The position numbers and the translations under genes are program-made. From Candidatus Hydrogenedens sp. (GTDB lineage: Bacteria > Hydrogenedentota > Hydrogenedentia > Hydrogenedentales > Hydrogenedentaceae): a stretch of 64,000 bases of DNA. The notes below the pieces were generated by a model, which was given only the letters and a program-made list of their open reading frames with translations, was not told where the DNA came from and searched no databases. The stretch is from the NCBI GenBank assembly GCA_035361075.1, contig DAOSBX010000002.1, positions 62,001 through 126,000 on the forward strand, written 5' to 3'. Positions 45,460 to 55,600 of this stretch are shown here, piece after piece. The first letter of the stretch is position 1, and every line of letters starts with the position of its first letter.

Positions 45460-46377
45460 ATGAGAAAATATATTGCAAGAAAAGTGTTATTATTTTTCCC
45501 AGTCTTATTAGCTGTGGTTACATTAACTTTTTTCCTTATTCGTCTGGCTCCAGGAGGACCTTTTGACCGTGATAAAAATGTTCCACCTGAAGTTCAACGT
45601 AGTTTGGAAAAATATTACCATTTAGACGAGCCACTCTTAAAACAATACATTAGATACTTAAATGGAATTATTCATGTAGATTTTGGTCCTTCCTTTCGAA
45701 AACCCAGCTATTCTGTTAGAGAGTGGATTATGATGAGAATACCTATATCATTCGAATTAGGTATATACAGTTTAATTTTTGCATTAGTAATTGGCACGTT
45801 ATGCGGTTTAATTTCAGCAAGTTATCAAAATACATGGATTGACTCATGTCTAACATCGTTCGCAGTTCTTGGAATATGCATACCTGCCTTTGTATTAGGT
45901 CCTTTACTGGTCCTAATCTTCGCTTTATATTGGGAAATACTACCCGTAGGTGGTTGGGATTTCCCACAACAAAAAATACTTCCGTCAATATCTCTCGGTT
46001 TCATTTATTCTGCTTATATTGCCCGAATTATCCGTTCAGGCATTATTGAAGTATTAAAACAAGATTATATAAGAACAGCAAAAGCAAAAGGCGCCTCTAA
46101 AACACGAATACTTTTTATACATGCCTTAAAAGGTTCGCTACAACCACTGATAGCATTTTTAGGTCCAGCAATTGCAGGATTATTAACAGGGTCTTTTGTT
46201 GTCGAGACTATATTTCAGATACCAGGACTGGGTAGGGAGTTCGTCGAAGCCACGTTTAACAGAGATTATACAATGATAACAGGGATTGTCATTATTTACG
46301 CTATCCTTATCCTTATATTTAACTTGATTGTTGATATTATTCAAGGTTGGCTTGACCCAAGGATTTCATACGAATGA
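45460..46377 (+). CDS. Peptide ABC transporter permease (OppB-like)
   Basis: 305 residues with about six membrane helices. The N-terminal KVLLFFPVLLAVVTLTFFLIRLAPGGPFD is the OppB/DppB signature. The coupling EAA loop appears as DYIRTAKAKGASKTRILFIHALK. It forms one half of the inner-membrane channel. It starts 2 nt after the binding-protein gene and overlaps the OppC-like gene by 4 nt. Confidence 0.94.
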   Translation: MRKYIARKVLLFFPVLLAVVTLTFFLIRLAPGGPFDRDKNVPPEVQRSLEKYYHLDEPLLKQYIRYLNGIIHVDFGPSFRKPSYSVREWIMMRIPISFELGIYSLIFALVIGTLCGLISASYQNTWIDSCLTSFAVLGICIPAFVLGPLLVLIFALYWEILPVGGWDFPQQKILPSISLGFIYSAYIARIIRSGIIEVLKQDYIRTAKAKGASKTRILFIHALKGSLQPLIAFLGPAIAGLLTGSFVVETIFQIPGLGREFVEATFNRDYTMITGIVIIYAILILIFNLIVDIIQGWLDPRISYE

Positions 46378-47219
46378 AACGAAAAATGAATGATACATCA
46401 ACACACTTTTTGCAAAATCTAAACATGAAGGGGAAAATAACATTACTTTTATTAATACTCATTATCTTGTCATCGTTCTTATTTCCAATATTTTTACGTA
46501 CAAGTTATGAAGAACAAAACCTCGAATTAGGTGCTGTTCATCCATCTTTTAAACACTGGTTTGGTACAGATATTTTAGGCAGAGATTTATTTATAAGGAC
46601 AATGTATGGGATAAGAGTATCATTTTGGGTTGGAATATGTGCCACTGCAGTGGCTCTGGTTATAGGTGTTACCTATGGTTCTATTTCTGGTTATATTGGA
46701 GGATGGATTGATACGTGGATGATGTACCTTGTGGATATTCTTTATACAATGCCGTTTACAATGTTTGTTATTATACTGATGACTTTTTTCGGTAGAAATT
46801 TCTATTTGCTATTTATCGCTATAGGTGCTGTAGAATGGCTAACAATGGCACGAATTATACGCGGAAAAGTTTTATCTATAAAACAGCAAGATTTTATAAC
46901 ATCAGCCAAAGCCCTTGGTTTCTCAAATCCTCGAATTCTTTTCCGACACATTATTCCAAACCTTATAAACATTATCGTTGTTTACACAACATTAACAATA
47001 CCACAGGTTATCTTGCTGGAAGCTTTTCTTAGTTTCCTTGGATTAGGTGTTCAACCCCCAATGTGTTCTTTGGGCGTCCTTATAAGAGATGGTGTTGAAG
47101 TTATGGAAGAATATCCATGGTTACTTATTTTTCCAGCTATTATATTTACATTTACCCTTCTTTTACTAAATCTATTAGGCGATAGCCTTCAAGATGCAAG
47201 TAATGAGAAAATAGGCTAA
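46374..47219 (+). CDS. Peptide ABC transporter permease (OppC-like)
   Basis: 281 residues with an N-terminal helix (about 18-40) and five more. HPSFKHWFGTDILGRDLFIRTMYGIRVSF is the OppC/DppC signature, and the EAA loop is DFITSAKALGFSNPRILFRHIIPN. It pairs with the OppB-like protein. The next gene is not an ATPase, and no OppD/OppF gene occurs in the window, so the motor subunits must be encoded elsewhere or shared. Confidence 0.94.
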   Translation: MKRKMNDTSTHFLQNLNMKGKITLLLLILIILSSFLFPIFLRTSYEEQNLELGAVHPSFKHWFGTDILGRDLFIRTMYGIRVSFWVGICATAVALVIGVTYGSISGYIGGWIDTWMMYLVDILYTMPFTMFVIILMTFFGRNFYLLFIAIGAVEWLTMARIIRGKVLSIKQQDFITSAKALGFSNPRILFRHIIPNLINIIVVYTTLTIPQVILLEAFLSFLGLGVQPPMCSLGVLIRDGVEVMEEYPWLLIFPAIIFTFTLLLLNLLGDSLQDASNEKIG

Positions 47220-47264
47220 AATTTTAAACATTTATCGTTATAAACAAAAGGATTGTTTCCTAAT

Positions 47265-47978
47265 ATGTATTTATCATCAGTAGACAGATTAAAAGTAGAA
47301 ATAAGAACACCTGAATTACAGTCTACTTGGTCATCAATTACAGGAAGCCTTGATTCTCTTGTATATTTGCCGATGAACTTTGAGTGGATTGGAAGGGGAA
47401 ATATCCATGTAAAACTTGTCGGCGATGGAGGTGAACAATTTTTTGATGAAATCAGTGATATAGAATTCTCAGAAGACATTGATGAAAAATCATGTGGTTT
47501 TCAACTTATAATTATCTCTGATAATAAAAGACTAAGGTTGAGTTACAAAGTTTTATATGGCTTCCCTGCTATTTATATAAAAGCACAGTTATTAATTAGC
47601 AATAGCACAATTGACAAATGCGATTATTTCCCATTTTACATATATCCAAATAAGCAAATGAAGAAAATAGATTCAAAAATACACACTGAAAATAACAAGT
47701 CAGAACTCGCTTCTATAGAATCCGAGTCAGGAGCTGGAATCCTATTTTTTGGAGAAAACGGTATAGAAATTGGGAAACAACAACTTAATGAAAATATTAT
47801 CTATGTAAAATGCAAACAAAAAATAACTATAAAAGGTAAAAACAATATAGACCTCCCTCTTTTCTATTTTGCACCATATAGTATAGGTAAAATACATAAT
47901 TTTTATTTATACCACACACAATTAATCCAGCAATTATCTAATTACGAAAAATGGAAAAACGAAAAAGAAAGAATGTAA
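47265..47978 (+). CDS. Unknown protein, 237 residues
   Basis: I do not recognise a family. The ATG at 47265 is chosen because AAAAGGA (47246-47252) lies 12 bases upstream; a TTG at 47253 sits directly against that site. The sequence is mostly beta-strand-like with no signal peptide or membrane helix. Features are PMNFEWIGRGNIHVKLVGDG, then FPFYIYPNKQMKKID, then ESGAGILFFGENGIEIG. It lies 45 nt after the OppC-like gene and 2 nt before the RNA methyltransferase, so it is probably in that transcript. Confidence 0.7.
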   Translation: MYLSSVDRLKVEIRTPELQSTWSSITGSLDSLVYLPMNFEWIGRGNIHVKLVGDGGEQFFDEISDIEFSEDIDEKSCGFQLIIISDNKRLRLSYKVLYGFPAIYIKAQLLISNSTIDKCDYFPFYIYPNKQMKKIDSKIHTENNKSELASIESESGAGILFFGENGIEIGKQQLNENIIYVKCKQKITIKGKNNIDLPLFYFAPYSIGKIHNFYLYHTQLIQQLSNYEKWKNEKERM

Positions 47979-47980
47979 AC

Positions 47981-49144
47981 ATGAAGGAGTCATTAATTGA
48001 ATTGGAAATAACGACTATTGTCAATGGGGGATATGGTTTGGGCAGACACAAAAATTGTGTAATTATGACTCCTTTTACATACCCTGGCGATATTGTACAG
48101 ATTAAAACAATTTCAGATAAAAAAAATATGGCGTGGGGAATAATTGATGAAATTATTAGAGAATCACCGAATAGAATCGAAAAGAAATGCCCTTATATGG
48201 GAATCTGTGGCGGATGTATGTGGGGAATGCTATCCTATCAAAAACAAATAGAATATAAAAGAAACCTTATAAAAGAAAATATAAAGAGATTTTTGAATAT
48301 TGATGAACCAGATGTTAAGTTAGAATACAATGCAAATCACCAATATTACTACCGAACAAGAGTTAATTTACATGGAAATGGTAATAAGTTAGGTTTTTAT
48401 AAATTTCATTCAAAAGAAATAATTGAACTTCATCACTGTGTTCTCATACATCCAAAAATAAAAGAACTATGGGAAGACTTATCAGAAAAGAAGATAATAA
48501 ATGATATAACAATAACTATAAATATAAATACCGATGAATATTATTTATTCACAATAAATAAGGATAAATATTTACTAAATAACTATAAATACAATTATAA
48601 TTATTCCCGTCAACAACATGAACGTTTTTATTTTATCTATAAAAATATCCCTATTGTAAACGGTTCGTTCTCGCAAAATAGCCTTATTCTAAATGATTTG
48701 CTTAAAAATCAGGTTATTCCTTGTCTTCAGATGGGAGATAAAATCCTTGATTTATATTCTGGCTCTGGAAACTTAACTATTGACCAACCACAAACAAAAC
48801 ATATCATTGGTATCGATATAGACCCATTCGCCATAACAGTGGCAAAGAACAACTCAAAATTTGATTATATAACTGGGGATGAAGAGGTAATGATTAAATA
48901 TTTAGAAGACGAAAGTTGGGATATTGTATTGCTTGACCCTCCAAGAACAGGGGCAAAAAAGATTATTCCATCCCTCTCGAAATCTAAAACAAAGTATATT
49001 ATTTATGTTTCATGCGAGCCTGTTACTATGTTTAGAGATATTAAAAACCTTATTTCAGAAGGTTGGAAAATAAGTAGCGTTACAGCAGTAGATATGTTTC
49101 CTCAAACACCTCATATAGAATGCATCACCGTCCTCAACAAATAG
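47981..49144 (+). CDS. RumA/TrmA-family (uracil-5-)-methyltransferase with Fe-S site
   Basis: 387 residues from the ATG at 47981; an ATG 30 bases upstream overlaps the previous gene and only adds a basic leader. An N-terminal TRAM domain (IVNGGYGLGR) precedes a [4Fe-4S] motif CPYMGICGGCMWGML (Cys70, Cys76, Cys79; a fourth near HHC). The methyltransferase domain has ILDLYSGSGNLTI, then LLDPPRTG, then YVSCEPVTMFRDI with the catalytic Cys, and a late HIECIT base. It makes m5U in rRNA or tRNA. The Fe-S motif favours RlmD/RlmC-like over TrmA. The exact target site is not predictable. Confidence 0.92.
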   Translation: MKESLIELEITTIVNGGYGLGRHKNCVIMTPFTYPGDIVQIKTISDKKNMAWGIIDEIIRESPNRIEKKCPYMGICGGCMWGMLSYQKQIEYKRNLIKENIKRFLNIDEPDVKLEYNANHQYYYRTRVNLHGNGNKLGFYKFHSKEIIELHHCVLIHPKIKELWEDLSEKKIINDITITININTDEYYLFTINKDKYLLNNYKYNYNYSRQQHERFYFIYKNIPIVNGSFSQNSLILNDLLKNQVIPCLQMGDKILDLYSGSGNLTIDQPQTKHIIGIDIDPFAITVAKNNSKFDYITGDEEVMIKYLEDESWDIVLLDPPRTGAKKIIPSLSKSKTKYIIYVSCEPVTMFRDIKNLISEGWKISSVTAVDMFPQTPHIECITVLNK

Positions 49145-49188
49145 TTCTTAACAATATTCATAGTTACTCAAAAATTTAAAATAATCTT

Positions 49189-49617
49189 CTATTCTTTCTT
49201 CGTTCCGATTAAACCGTCAATAACAAGTTTTTTTCCATCCCACATTCCTGTCTTTATCATACCCAATACCATAATTTCTAAAATACCATCATCATACAAC
49301 TTATACTCCGCTTCAATGCCTTCTGGAGAGAGTTTGTTTACGACACCTCCTTTGATGTGAACATGGTTTGCATCTAAAAATCTCATATCAAACTCCTCAA
49401 ACCTCCAAAAACTCCCTATTAAACTTTTATGTAAAGGATTTTGAGGAAGTTCATTTGTATCCTCTGTGTCATTCGAGTTGATGTTGTTTGTCATCATTCC
49501 AGCTGTTGGTAGCAACGGTTCCGCAGTCACATTTTCGGGCTGTTCCTTACTATTACAACCTGTTAAAAAGCCAAAAAGACTTAATAATAGACAAAATGAC
49601 TTTGTTAATTTAGACAT
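49189..49617 (-). CDS. Small lipoprotein of unknown function
   Basis: 142 residues. A lipoprotein signal ends in LTGC (about Cys21). After a low-complexity linker the C-terminal ~80 residues are beta-rich: SFWRFEEFDMRFLDANHVHI, then GIEAEYKLYDDGILEIMVLG, then MWDGKKLVIDG. This looks like a small lipocalin-like or META-like fold, but I cannot name it. AAAGGAAAA lies before the ATG. It converges on the RNA methyltransferase and stands alone. Confidence 0.7.
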   Translation of the reverse strand: MSKLTKSFCLLLSLFGFLTGCNSKEQPENVTAEPLLPTAGMMTNNINSNDTEDTNELPQNPLHKSLIGSFWRFEEFDMRFLDANHVHIKGGVVNKLSPEGIEAEYKLYDDGILEIMVLGMIKTGMWDGKKLVIDGLIGTKKE

Positions 49618-49686
49618 ATTATTTTCCTTTTTTTACATCTCAACTTATCTACAATTTTATCAAAAAAATAGGTGTGGATTACTTTT

Positions 49687-50829
49687 TTATCCATGTAATA
49701 ATAGTTCTATCCCAATTTTGTTATTAAGATAAAAACCTTCCTTAGTAGGTCTATAAATTCCTGAATCGTATTCCAATAGTTTTTGGGAAACAAGTCTTCC
49801 TAAAGCAGACCCAAAATCATTAGAAAGGGAAGTATTAAATCGCTGATAATAGGTCTCCTCATGAATACCTTCTGAGAGTCGAAAATACTGGATTAACGTT
49901 TCAATTTTAATCTCTCTTTCAGTCAAAGAATCCACTTCTTCTTTTATACCTGGAAACTCAATGTACTTTGATATATCCCTATAATTAGCACAACGCAAAT
50001 TATTAATGTAAGAAAACGCGCCAGCACCTAATCCAATGTAAGGCTCGTTATGCCAATAGGTTAGATTATGAATACATTTAAAGTCAGGCTTCGCAAAATT
50101 AGATATTTCGTAATGCTCATAACCATATCCACACAACATATTTTCAGCAATTTTGTACAGTTCAAGGCATACATCGTCATCTACTTTCTCATGTAATTTA
50201 TTCTCAAATAACGGTGTTCCTTCTTCATAAGTTAGATTGTAAGTGGAAATATGAGAAGGTTCGTATAAAACCGCTATCTTTATAGTTTCCTCCCATTCTC
50301 TATATGTTGAATTAGGTATTCCATAAATAAGGTCCAAACTCCAATTCCTAAAATTCTCTGATACTATTTCGCATGCAATTTTTGCCTTTTTTGCATCATG
50401 TCGCCTTCCTAAATACATAAGTTCTTTATCCAAAAATGATTGGATTCCTATGCTAACTCTATTAATACCAATATCTTTTATCGATTTTATCCAGTCCTCA
50501 GAAATATCATCTGGATTAATTTCAATACTAATTTCTGGGTTATTTATTATAAATAATTTATTTACAAGACTGATAATTTTATCAATTTGGTCAAGCCTTA
50601 ATAAAGAAGGTGTTCCACCTCCGAAATATATACTTTTTAAGGAATGGGGATATGGGATATGACCAAACTCATCCATTAAAGATTGCATATATTCATCTGG
50701 TACATTACCTGATACCGGGATACTTAAAAAATCACAATAAATACATTTCTTCCGACAAAAGGGAATATGAATATATAGACTGAAAGTTTGCTCTTTACAG
50801 TGAATAAGTAAATCAGAAGTATTTAACAT
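49687..50829 (-). CDS. hemW: HemW-like radical SAM protein
   Basis: 380 residues. The radical SAM motif is YIHIPFCRKKCIYCDF (Cys25, Cys29, Cys32). YFGGGTPSLL, then IEINPDDI, then RVSIGIQSFLDKELMYLGRRHD, and the HemW C-terminal region (NLTYWHNEPYIGLGAGAFSY) all agree. HemW is a heme chaperone often mis-annotated as coproporphyrinogen oxidase HemN; the extra HemN N-terminal residues are absent. It is divergent from the CinA-like gene across a strongly symmetric gap. Confidence 0.92.
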   Translation of the reverse strand: MLNTSDLLIHCKEQTFSLYIHIPFCRKKCIYCDFLSIPVSGNVPDEYMQSLMDEFGHIPYPHSLKSIYFGGGTPSLLRLDQIDKIISLVNKLFIINNPEISIEINPDDISEDWIKSIKDIGINRVSIGIQSFLDKELMYLGRRHDAKKAKIACEIVSENFRNWSLDLIYGIPNSTYREWEETIKIAVLYEPSHISTYNLTYEEGTPLFENKLHEKVDDDVCLELYKIAENMLCGYGYEHYEISNFAKPDFKCIHNLTYWHNEPYIGLGAGAFSYINNLRCANYRDISKYIEFPGIKEEVDSLTEREIKIETLIQYFRLSEGIHEETYYQRFNTSLSNDFGSALGRLVSQKLLEYDSGIYRPTKEGFYLNNKIGIELLLHG

Positions 50830-50846
50830 AAAGAACCTATTTTAAC

Positions 50847-50868
50847 TTATAATATGGTCATATTATAA
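50847..50868. promoter_or_regulatory. 22-bp palindrome with TATAAT on both strands, hemW/cinA gap
   Basis: TTATAATATG (50847-50856), GT, CATATTATAA (50859-50868) is a perfect inverted repeat with 10-bp arms. It holds TATAAT on the plus strand and the mirror TATAAT on the minus strand. Another plus-strand TATAAT (50864-50869) lies 41 bases before the cinA-like ATG, and a minus-strand one (50862-50867) 32 bases before the hemW ATG. It may be a two-way promoter or an operator. This symmetry is unlikely by chance, unlike the shorter palindromes in the other gaps. Confidence 0.45.
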
Positions 50869-50910
50869 TAAAATACCAACAAATCACATTAAATCAAAAA
50901 GGTTAACAGA

Positions 50911-52086
50911 ATGAACGCAGAATTATTAATGATAGGTACAGAACTTTTATTAGGACAAATTACAGATACAAACTCTACTTATTTGGGTGAAAAACTGGCA
51001 GAAATAGGAATAGATGTATACAGAAAAGTAACGGTGGGGGATAATCAGAAAAGAATTGTAGATGCTTTGAATGAATCCCTATCTAAATCAGATATTGTTA
51101 TATGCAGTGGTGGTTTAGGACCTACTGTCGACGATATGACTAGAGAAAGCGTTTCTGAAGCCACAAACAGCCCTCTCATTTACCATCCAGACCTATTTCA
51201 GACTATATACGACCGTTTTGTAAAAAGAGGGGTAAAAGTATCAGAAAATAATAAGAAACAAGCACTATTACCTGAAGGTGCAATACCAATTAATAATCCT
51301 ATTGGTACAGCTCCAGGATTTATCAAAGAACATAACTCTAAGTATATTATATGTTTACCTGGTGTTCCTTTTGAACTTAAACCTATGTTTGAAGAAACTG
51401 TTATCCCATTCTTAACCCAAAAATTTCAAATCAAAAGTCGTATATACATAAAAGTATTGAAAGTTTACGGGTTAGGAGAGTCGAGAATAGACCACATTTT
51501 AGGAGATTTGCTATATTCTTCCTCACCAACAATTGGCCTTTTAGCATCGCCAGAGTGTGTTCGTATAAGACTTGCAGTCAAAGAAGAGGAGCCAGAAAAA
51601 GCAGAAGGGGTACTAACCGATATGGAGACTAAAATTAACCATGCTTTGCCAGGGTTGGTCTTACCAGGTGATGACTTTTCTCTTGAAAAAGCATTAGATG
51701 CTGTTTTGGAAAAAGAGAACAGCGGAATTGTAGTTTTAGATGCCCAAACAGGAGGAATGATAATTTACAGGATGGTTCAGGCTGGTATGAAACATCTACT
51801 TCATGGGGAAGTATACCCAAACTTAAAAACTGAAGAAGAAATGGAATTTCTATTTGACAGGGCTAAGGAATATTTGTTAAAATGTATTTTTGCATACAGT
51901 TTAATATTAATACCTGACCATAATAAAAGGGCAACTCGCCTTCATTTTATCAGTAAAAAGTATGGCGAAATTATATGGGAACTGCCCTTTTATGGGACAG
52001 AAGAAAGAAATCGGGTAAGAACGGCGGTAGTTTCACTTGAAAAAATAAGAAGGAAATTACTGAATATCGAAGTGGATAAATCATAA
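50911..52086 (+). CDS. CinA-like protein with degenerate C-terminal amidase domain
   Basis: 391 residues. The N-terminal MoCF/COG1058 domain (about 1-170) is normal: AELLMIGTELLLGQITDTNS, then ICSGGLGPTVDDMTRE, then PIGTAPGF. CinA proteins normally end in a NMN deamidase domain (PncC-like) with ESCTGG, whose Ser is catalytic. Here the motif reads DAQTGG (residues 277-282, Gln279), and the rest of that domain has drifted. NMN deamidase activity is therefore doubtful, while the N-terminal nucleotide pyrophosphatase role may remain. AAGG precedes the ATG. It is divergent from hemW. Confidence 0.87.
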   Translation: MNAELLMIGTELLLGQITDTNSTYLGEKLAEIGIDVYRKVTVGDNQKRIVDALNESLSKSDIVICSGGLGPTVDDMTRESVSEATNSPLIYHPDLFQTIYDRFVKRGVKVSENNKKQALLPEGAIPINNPIGTAPGFIKEHNSKYIICLPGVPFELKPMFEETVIPFLTQKFQIKSRIYIKVLKVYGLGESRIDHILGDLLYSSSPTIGLLASPECVRIRLAVKEEEPEKAEGVLTDMETKINHALPGLVLPGDDFSLEKALDAVLEKENSGIVVLDAQTGGMIIYRMVQAGMKHLLHGEVYPNLKTEEEMEFLFDRAKEYLLKCIFAYSLILIPDHNKRATRLHFISKKYGEIIWELPFYGTEERNRVRTAVVSLEKIRRKLLNIEVDKS

Positions 52087-52137
52087 AGCCCAAGTGCTTA
52101 CCCATTTCAATAACTCCAAACAGAAGGAGTCAAAGAA

Positions 52138-52536
52138 ATGTTCCCGATGTTAGCAATATTATTACTTTCAACACAACCTATCCAGCCTTGCATTGAAGGA
52201 ATTGCTTCCTACTACTCCACATCTAAGGTAAATATTATTACAGCCTCTGGTGAACGGTTTAACGACCGTGAATATACCTGTGCAATGCCTTTTGGCACAT
52301 TTGGAGATTACTACTTAATTGTAAATGAAGCCACAGGAAAAGCAGTGGTATGTAAATTAAATGACCGTGGTCCTTTTATTAAAGGTAGGGTCATAGACTT
52401 ATCACACACTGCAATGAGAGCCTTAGATAGTAGAAGAGGACTTATTAAGGTAAAGGTTTATCATTTAGGGAAACACCCTGTGCAAACAGGTCCCGTAACC
52501 TTACCACACAGTCAGTCTATCCCCAAAATACATTAA
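52138..52536 (+). CDS. RlpA-like double-psi beta-barrel protein
   Basis: 132 residues. An N-terminal hydrophobic stretch suggests export (ML..LLLSTQP). The domain GIASYYSTSKVNIITASGERF, then CAMPFGTFGDYYLIVNEATG, then KLNDRGPFIKGRVIDLSHTA matches RlpA and related lytic transglycosylases; the Asp in NDRGPF and the IDLS Asp are the conserved catalytic-site residues. It has no SPOR domain and is half the usual length. It may cleave naked glycan strands. AGAAGGAG lies before the ATG. Its end converges on ileS. Confidence 0.85.
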   Translation: MFPMLAILLLSTQPIQPCIEGIASYYSTSKVNIITASGERFNDREYTCAMPFGTFGDYYLIVNEATGKAVVCKLNDRGPFIKGRVIDLSHTAMRALDSRRGLIKVKVYHLGKHPVQTGPVTLPHSQSIPKIH

Positions 52537-52590
52537 AATAAATGCCTTTAAATTCCCATTCACTATTTTATTTAAACGTTGCTAATAAGT

Positions 52591-52611
52591 ATAAAACCTT
52601 TTTTGTTTTAT
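52591..52611. terminator. Weak AT-rich hairpin between convergent rlpA-like and ileS genes
   Basis: ATAAAAC (52591-52597) pairs with GTTTTAT (52605-52611) around a 7-base CTTTTTT loop. It is the only pairing I see in this 80-base convergent gap. With one G-C pair it is weak. Confidence 0.25.
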
Positions 52612-52616
52612 CTTTC

Positions 52617-55600
52617 TTACACAGGTTCAATAAAAATACCTAATCCAATACCTTCAATATCTGTCTGTTTCATCCCCGAGACGTCCTCATTCTGTATATT
52701 AATGTTAACGGCAAGAACTTCTTTTAATAATGTTTCCTTGAACTCTTCTAATGCAGATATGAGACCCGAATCAGCAGTAATTAACGTTAATTTTATTCGT
52801 TTATCATAAGGTAATTGCATAGATTTGCGGAGTTCTTGAATTTCACGAATAACATCTCTAATCCAGCCTTCTTTCTTCAATTCTTCTGTTATGGTAGTAG
52901 TTAGAATCACCACCATATTTTTACCCTGAGAAGCAGTAAATCCTTCTTTTGGAAGTAGTTTAACACTTAGATCCTCTTCCTTAAGAGACACTTTTTCTCC
53001 TTCAAGTTCAATGATGTATTCGTTATTGGTAATTAAATCATGATAAATCTTACCACCATCAACACGGGCAAGTTCTTTCGCTAACAATTTGACTTTACTC
53101 CCTAATTTAGGCCCTAAAAGTTTATAGTTCGGCTTAATTTCATAATTTACATATAATTGGGGCTGATCCGAAAATTCTATCTCTTTAATATTTAATTCTT
53201 CCTTTATTATGTCCAGATATGGATTGATTTTATCTTTTAATTCTGGTGATGTTAATACAATTTCACAACGAGCCAGTGGTTGACGAACTTTTATATTTGC
53301 TAATCGACGGGCACTCAATCCTAATGTAACGGCTTCACGTGCAAGTGCCATATTTTCAAGTAATGTATAATCGATTTTATCTTCACTCACTTTTGGATAG
53401 GTAGCCAGATGAACACTTTCAGCAGCAGTTTTTAGAGGTTTTGTGAGATTTTTCCATGTGATTTCAGAGAAAAATGGTACAAAAGGAGCGGTAAGCCTTG
53501 AAAGATTAATAAGGCATTCATATAAAGTCCAATATGCATCCGCTTTTTGTTCTGACCAGCCACTTTCCCAAAAACGAGGTCTGCTCCTGCGAACATACCA
53601 GTTAGATAGTCCCTCAATAAAATCAAAAATTGCCTTTGCAGAAGGATACGTTTCATAGTTATCCAAAGCATTTCGTACCTGAACGACAGTTTTATATAAT
53701 TCATTTAGAATCCACCTATCCAATTCACAACGTTCCTCAATAGGACGGTAAGATTGAATGAATTCACTCGGTTGGGAACATTGGTCTTCAGTCACCGTAT
53801 CTGGAGTTGAAGAAACATCTTTAAGAAGTTTCAATGGGGCACCTTCAGCGGTAAAACCATCCAAATTAGCATATATTACAAAAAAACTGTAGACGTTATA
53901 CCAGCGAATAAGTAAATCACTTTGAAGTTCTTCAATTAACTTTTCTTGGAATCTGGTTGTCGTCGTAGGCGGATTTTTAGCTACAAAGCTCCAACGTAGG
54001 GCATCTGCACTATATTTATCAAATATATATTGTGGTTCTTTATAATTTTTCAGTCGTTTTGATAGTTTATAACCATCTTCACCCTGTATATGTCCCAAAC
54101 AGACACATGTTTTGAAAGGGTGTGGGTAGGACTTTTTATCACCAAATATAATAGTGCTAATGGCTAATAATGCGTAAAACCAGCCTCTGGTTTGGTCTAT
54201 TGCTTCGCTAATAAAATCTGCGGGAAAGTTTTGAGTAAATTTTTCTTCTGAACCTTCAACATGAGGATACCCCCATTGAGCAAAGGGCATACAACCTGCG
54301 TCAAACCAGCAATCAATAACCTCTGGAACCCGTCTCATTCGTGCGGATGGGTCTTTTGGACTTTGATATGTAATAGCGTCAATATAAGGCTTATGTACTT
54401 TTAAGTTGTCGTTAAGTTGTGGATTTTCCTTTTTAGCCTTTTCCCATACATCGAGTCCTTGAACGTCAGGTTTAGAAAGTAGTTCTTGATATGAAGAGAT
54501 ACATTCCATATATCCAGTTTTTTCACAAACCCAAATTGGAAGGGGAGTCCCCCAGAATCGTTCTCTGGAAAGTGCCCAATCGACATTTGTAGCTAAAAAA
54601 TTACCAAAACGGCCTTCCCGTATATGTTCGGGTTGCCAGTAAATTTTTTGGTTGTTCTTTAAAAATTCTTCAATAAATGCAGATGTCCGAATAAACCAAC
54701 TCTGTCTCGCATATTGGATTAGTGGGTCATCTTCAGCACGTGGACAGAAAGGATAAGCATGACGGAATTGTTCTTGCTTAAATAACAAACCACGCTCTTT
54801 TAGTATGCGGATAATAGATTTATCCCCATCCTTACAAAACATGCCCGCCAATGGTTTTCCTGTATATAAATCCTTATCGGTAACTCGCTCATCGAATGTG
54901 CCATCCGATTTTATAAAACAAAGAAAACCAACATTTTGCTCTTTACATACCTTATAGTCATCTTCACCAAACGCTGGTGCTATATGAACCAGTCCTGTTC
55001 CTGTCTCAATATCTACAAAATCACCTGGAATTATAAGCCAATACTTATCCGCTGTGCCTTGTCCTTCTATTTTCTGTGGAATATCATACTTAAACAAAGG
55101 CTCGTAAGTTAATCCTAATAAATCAGTCCCTTTATATAATTTTATAACTTCAATATCCTCACCCAAAATAGATTTTGCTACAGCACTTGCTATAATGAAA
55201 TATTCTGAAATCTCATTCTTCTCCATTTTAACCAATGCATACTCAATATCTGGTCCCACACATACTGCACAATTACTTAAAAGTGTCCATGGTGTGGTTG
55301 TCCAGATTAAAAAACTGATTTTGTCATTTTCTTTAAATCCTAACTTGCTTTTACTTTCCATTGTGAGGGGAAAACGAACGGTTATTGACGGGTCATCTGT
55401 CTCACGGTAACCTTCACCAACTTCACCAGCAGAAAGAGCAGTTCCACCCTGTGCCCACCACCATACTACCTTATAACCACGGTAAAGCAAGCCCCTATCA
55501 AAAAGCTGTTTTAATGCCCACCACACACTTTCCACATAAGATTGATGATATGTTACATATGCCTGTTCAAGGTCTACCCAGAAAGCAATACGTTCTGTCA

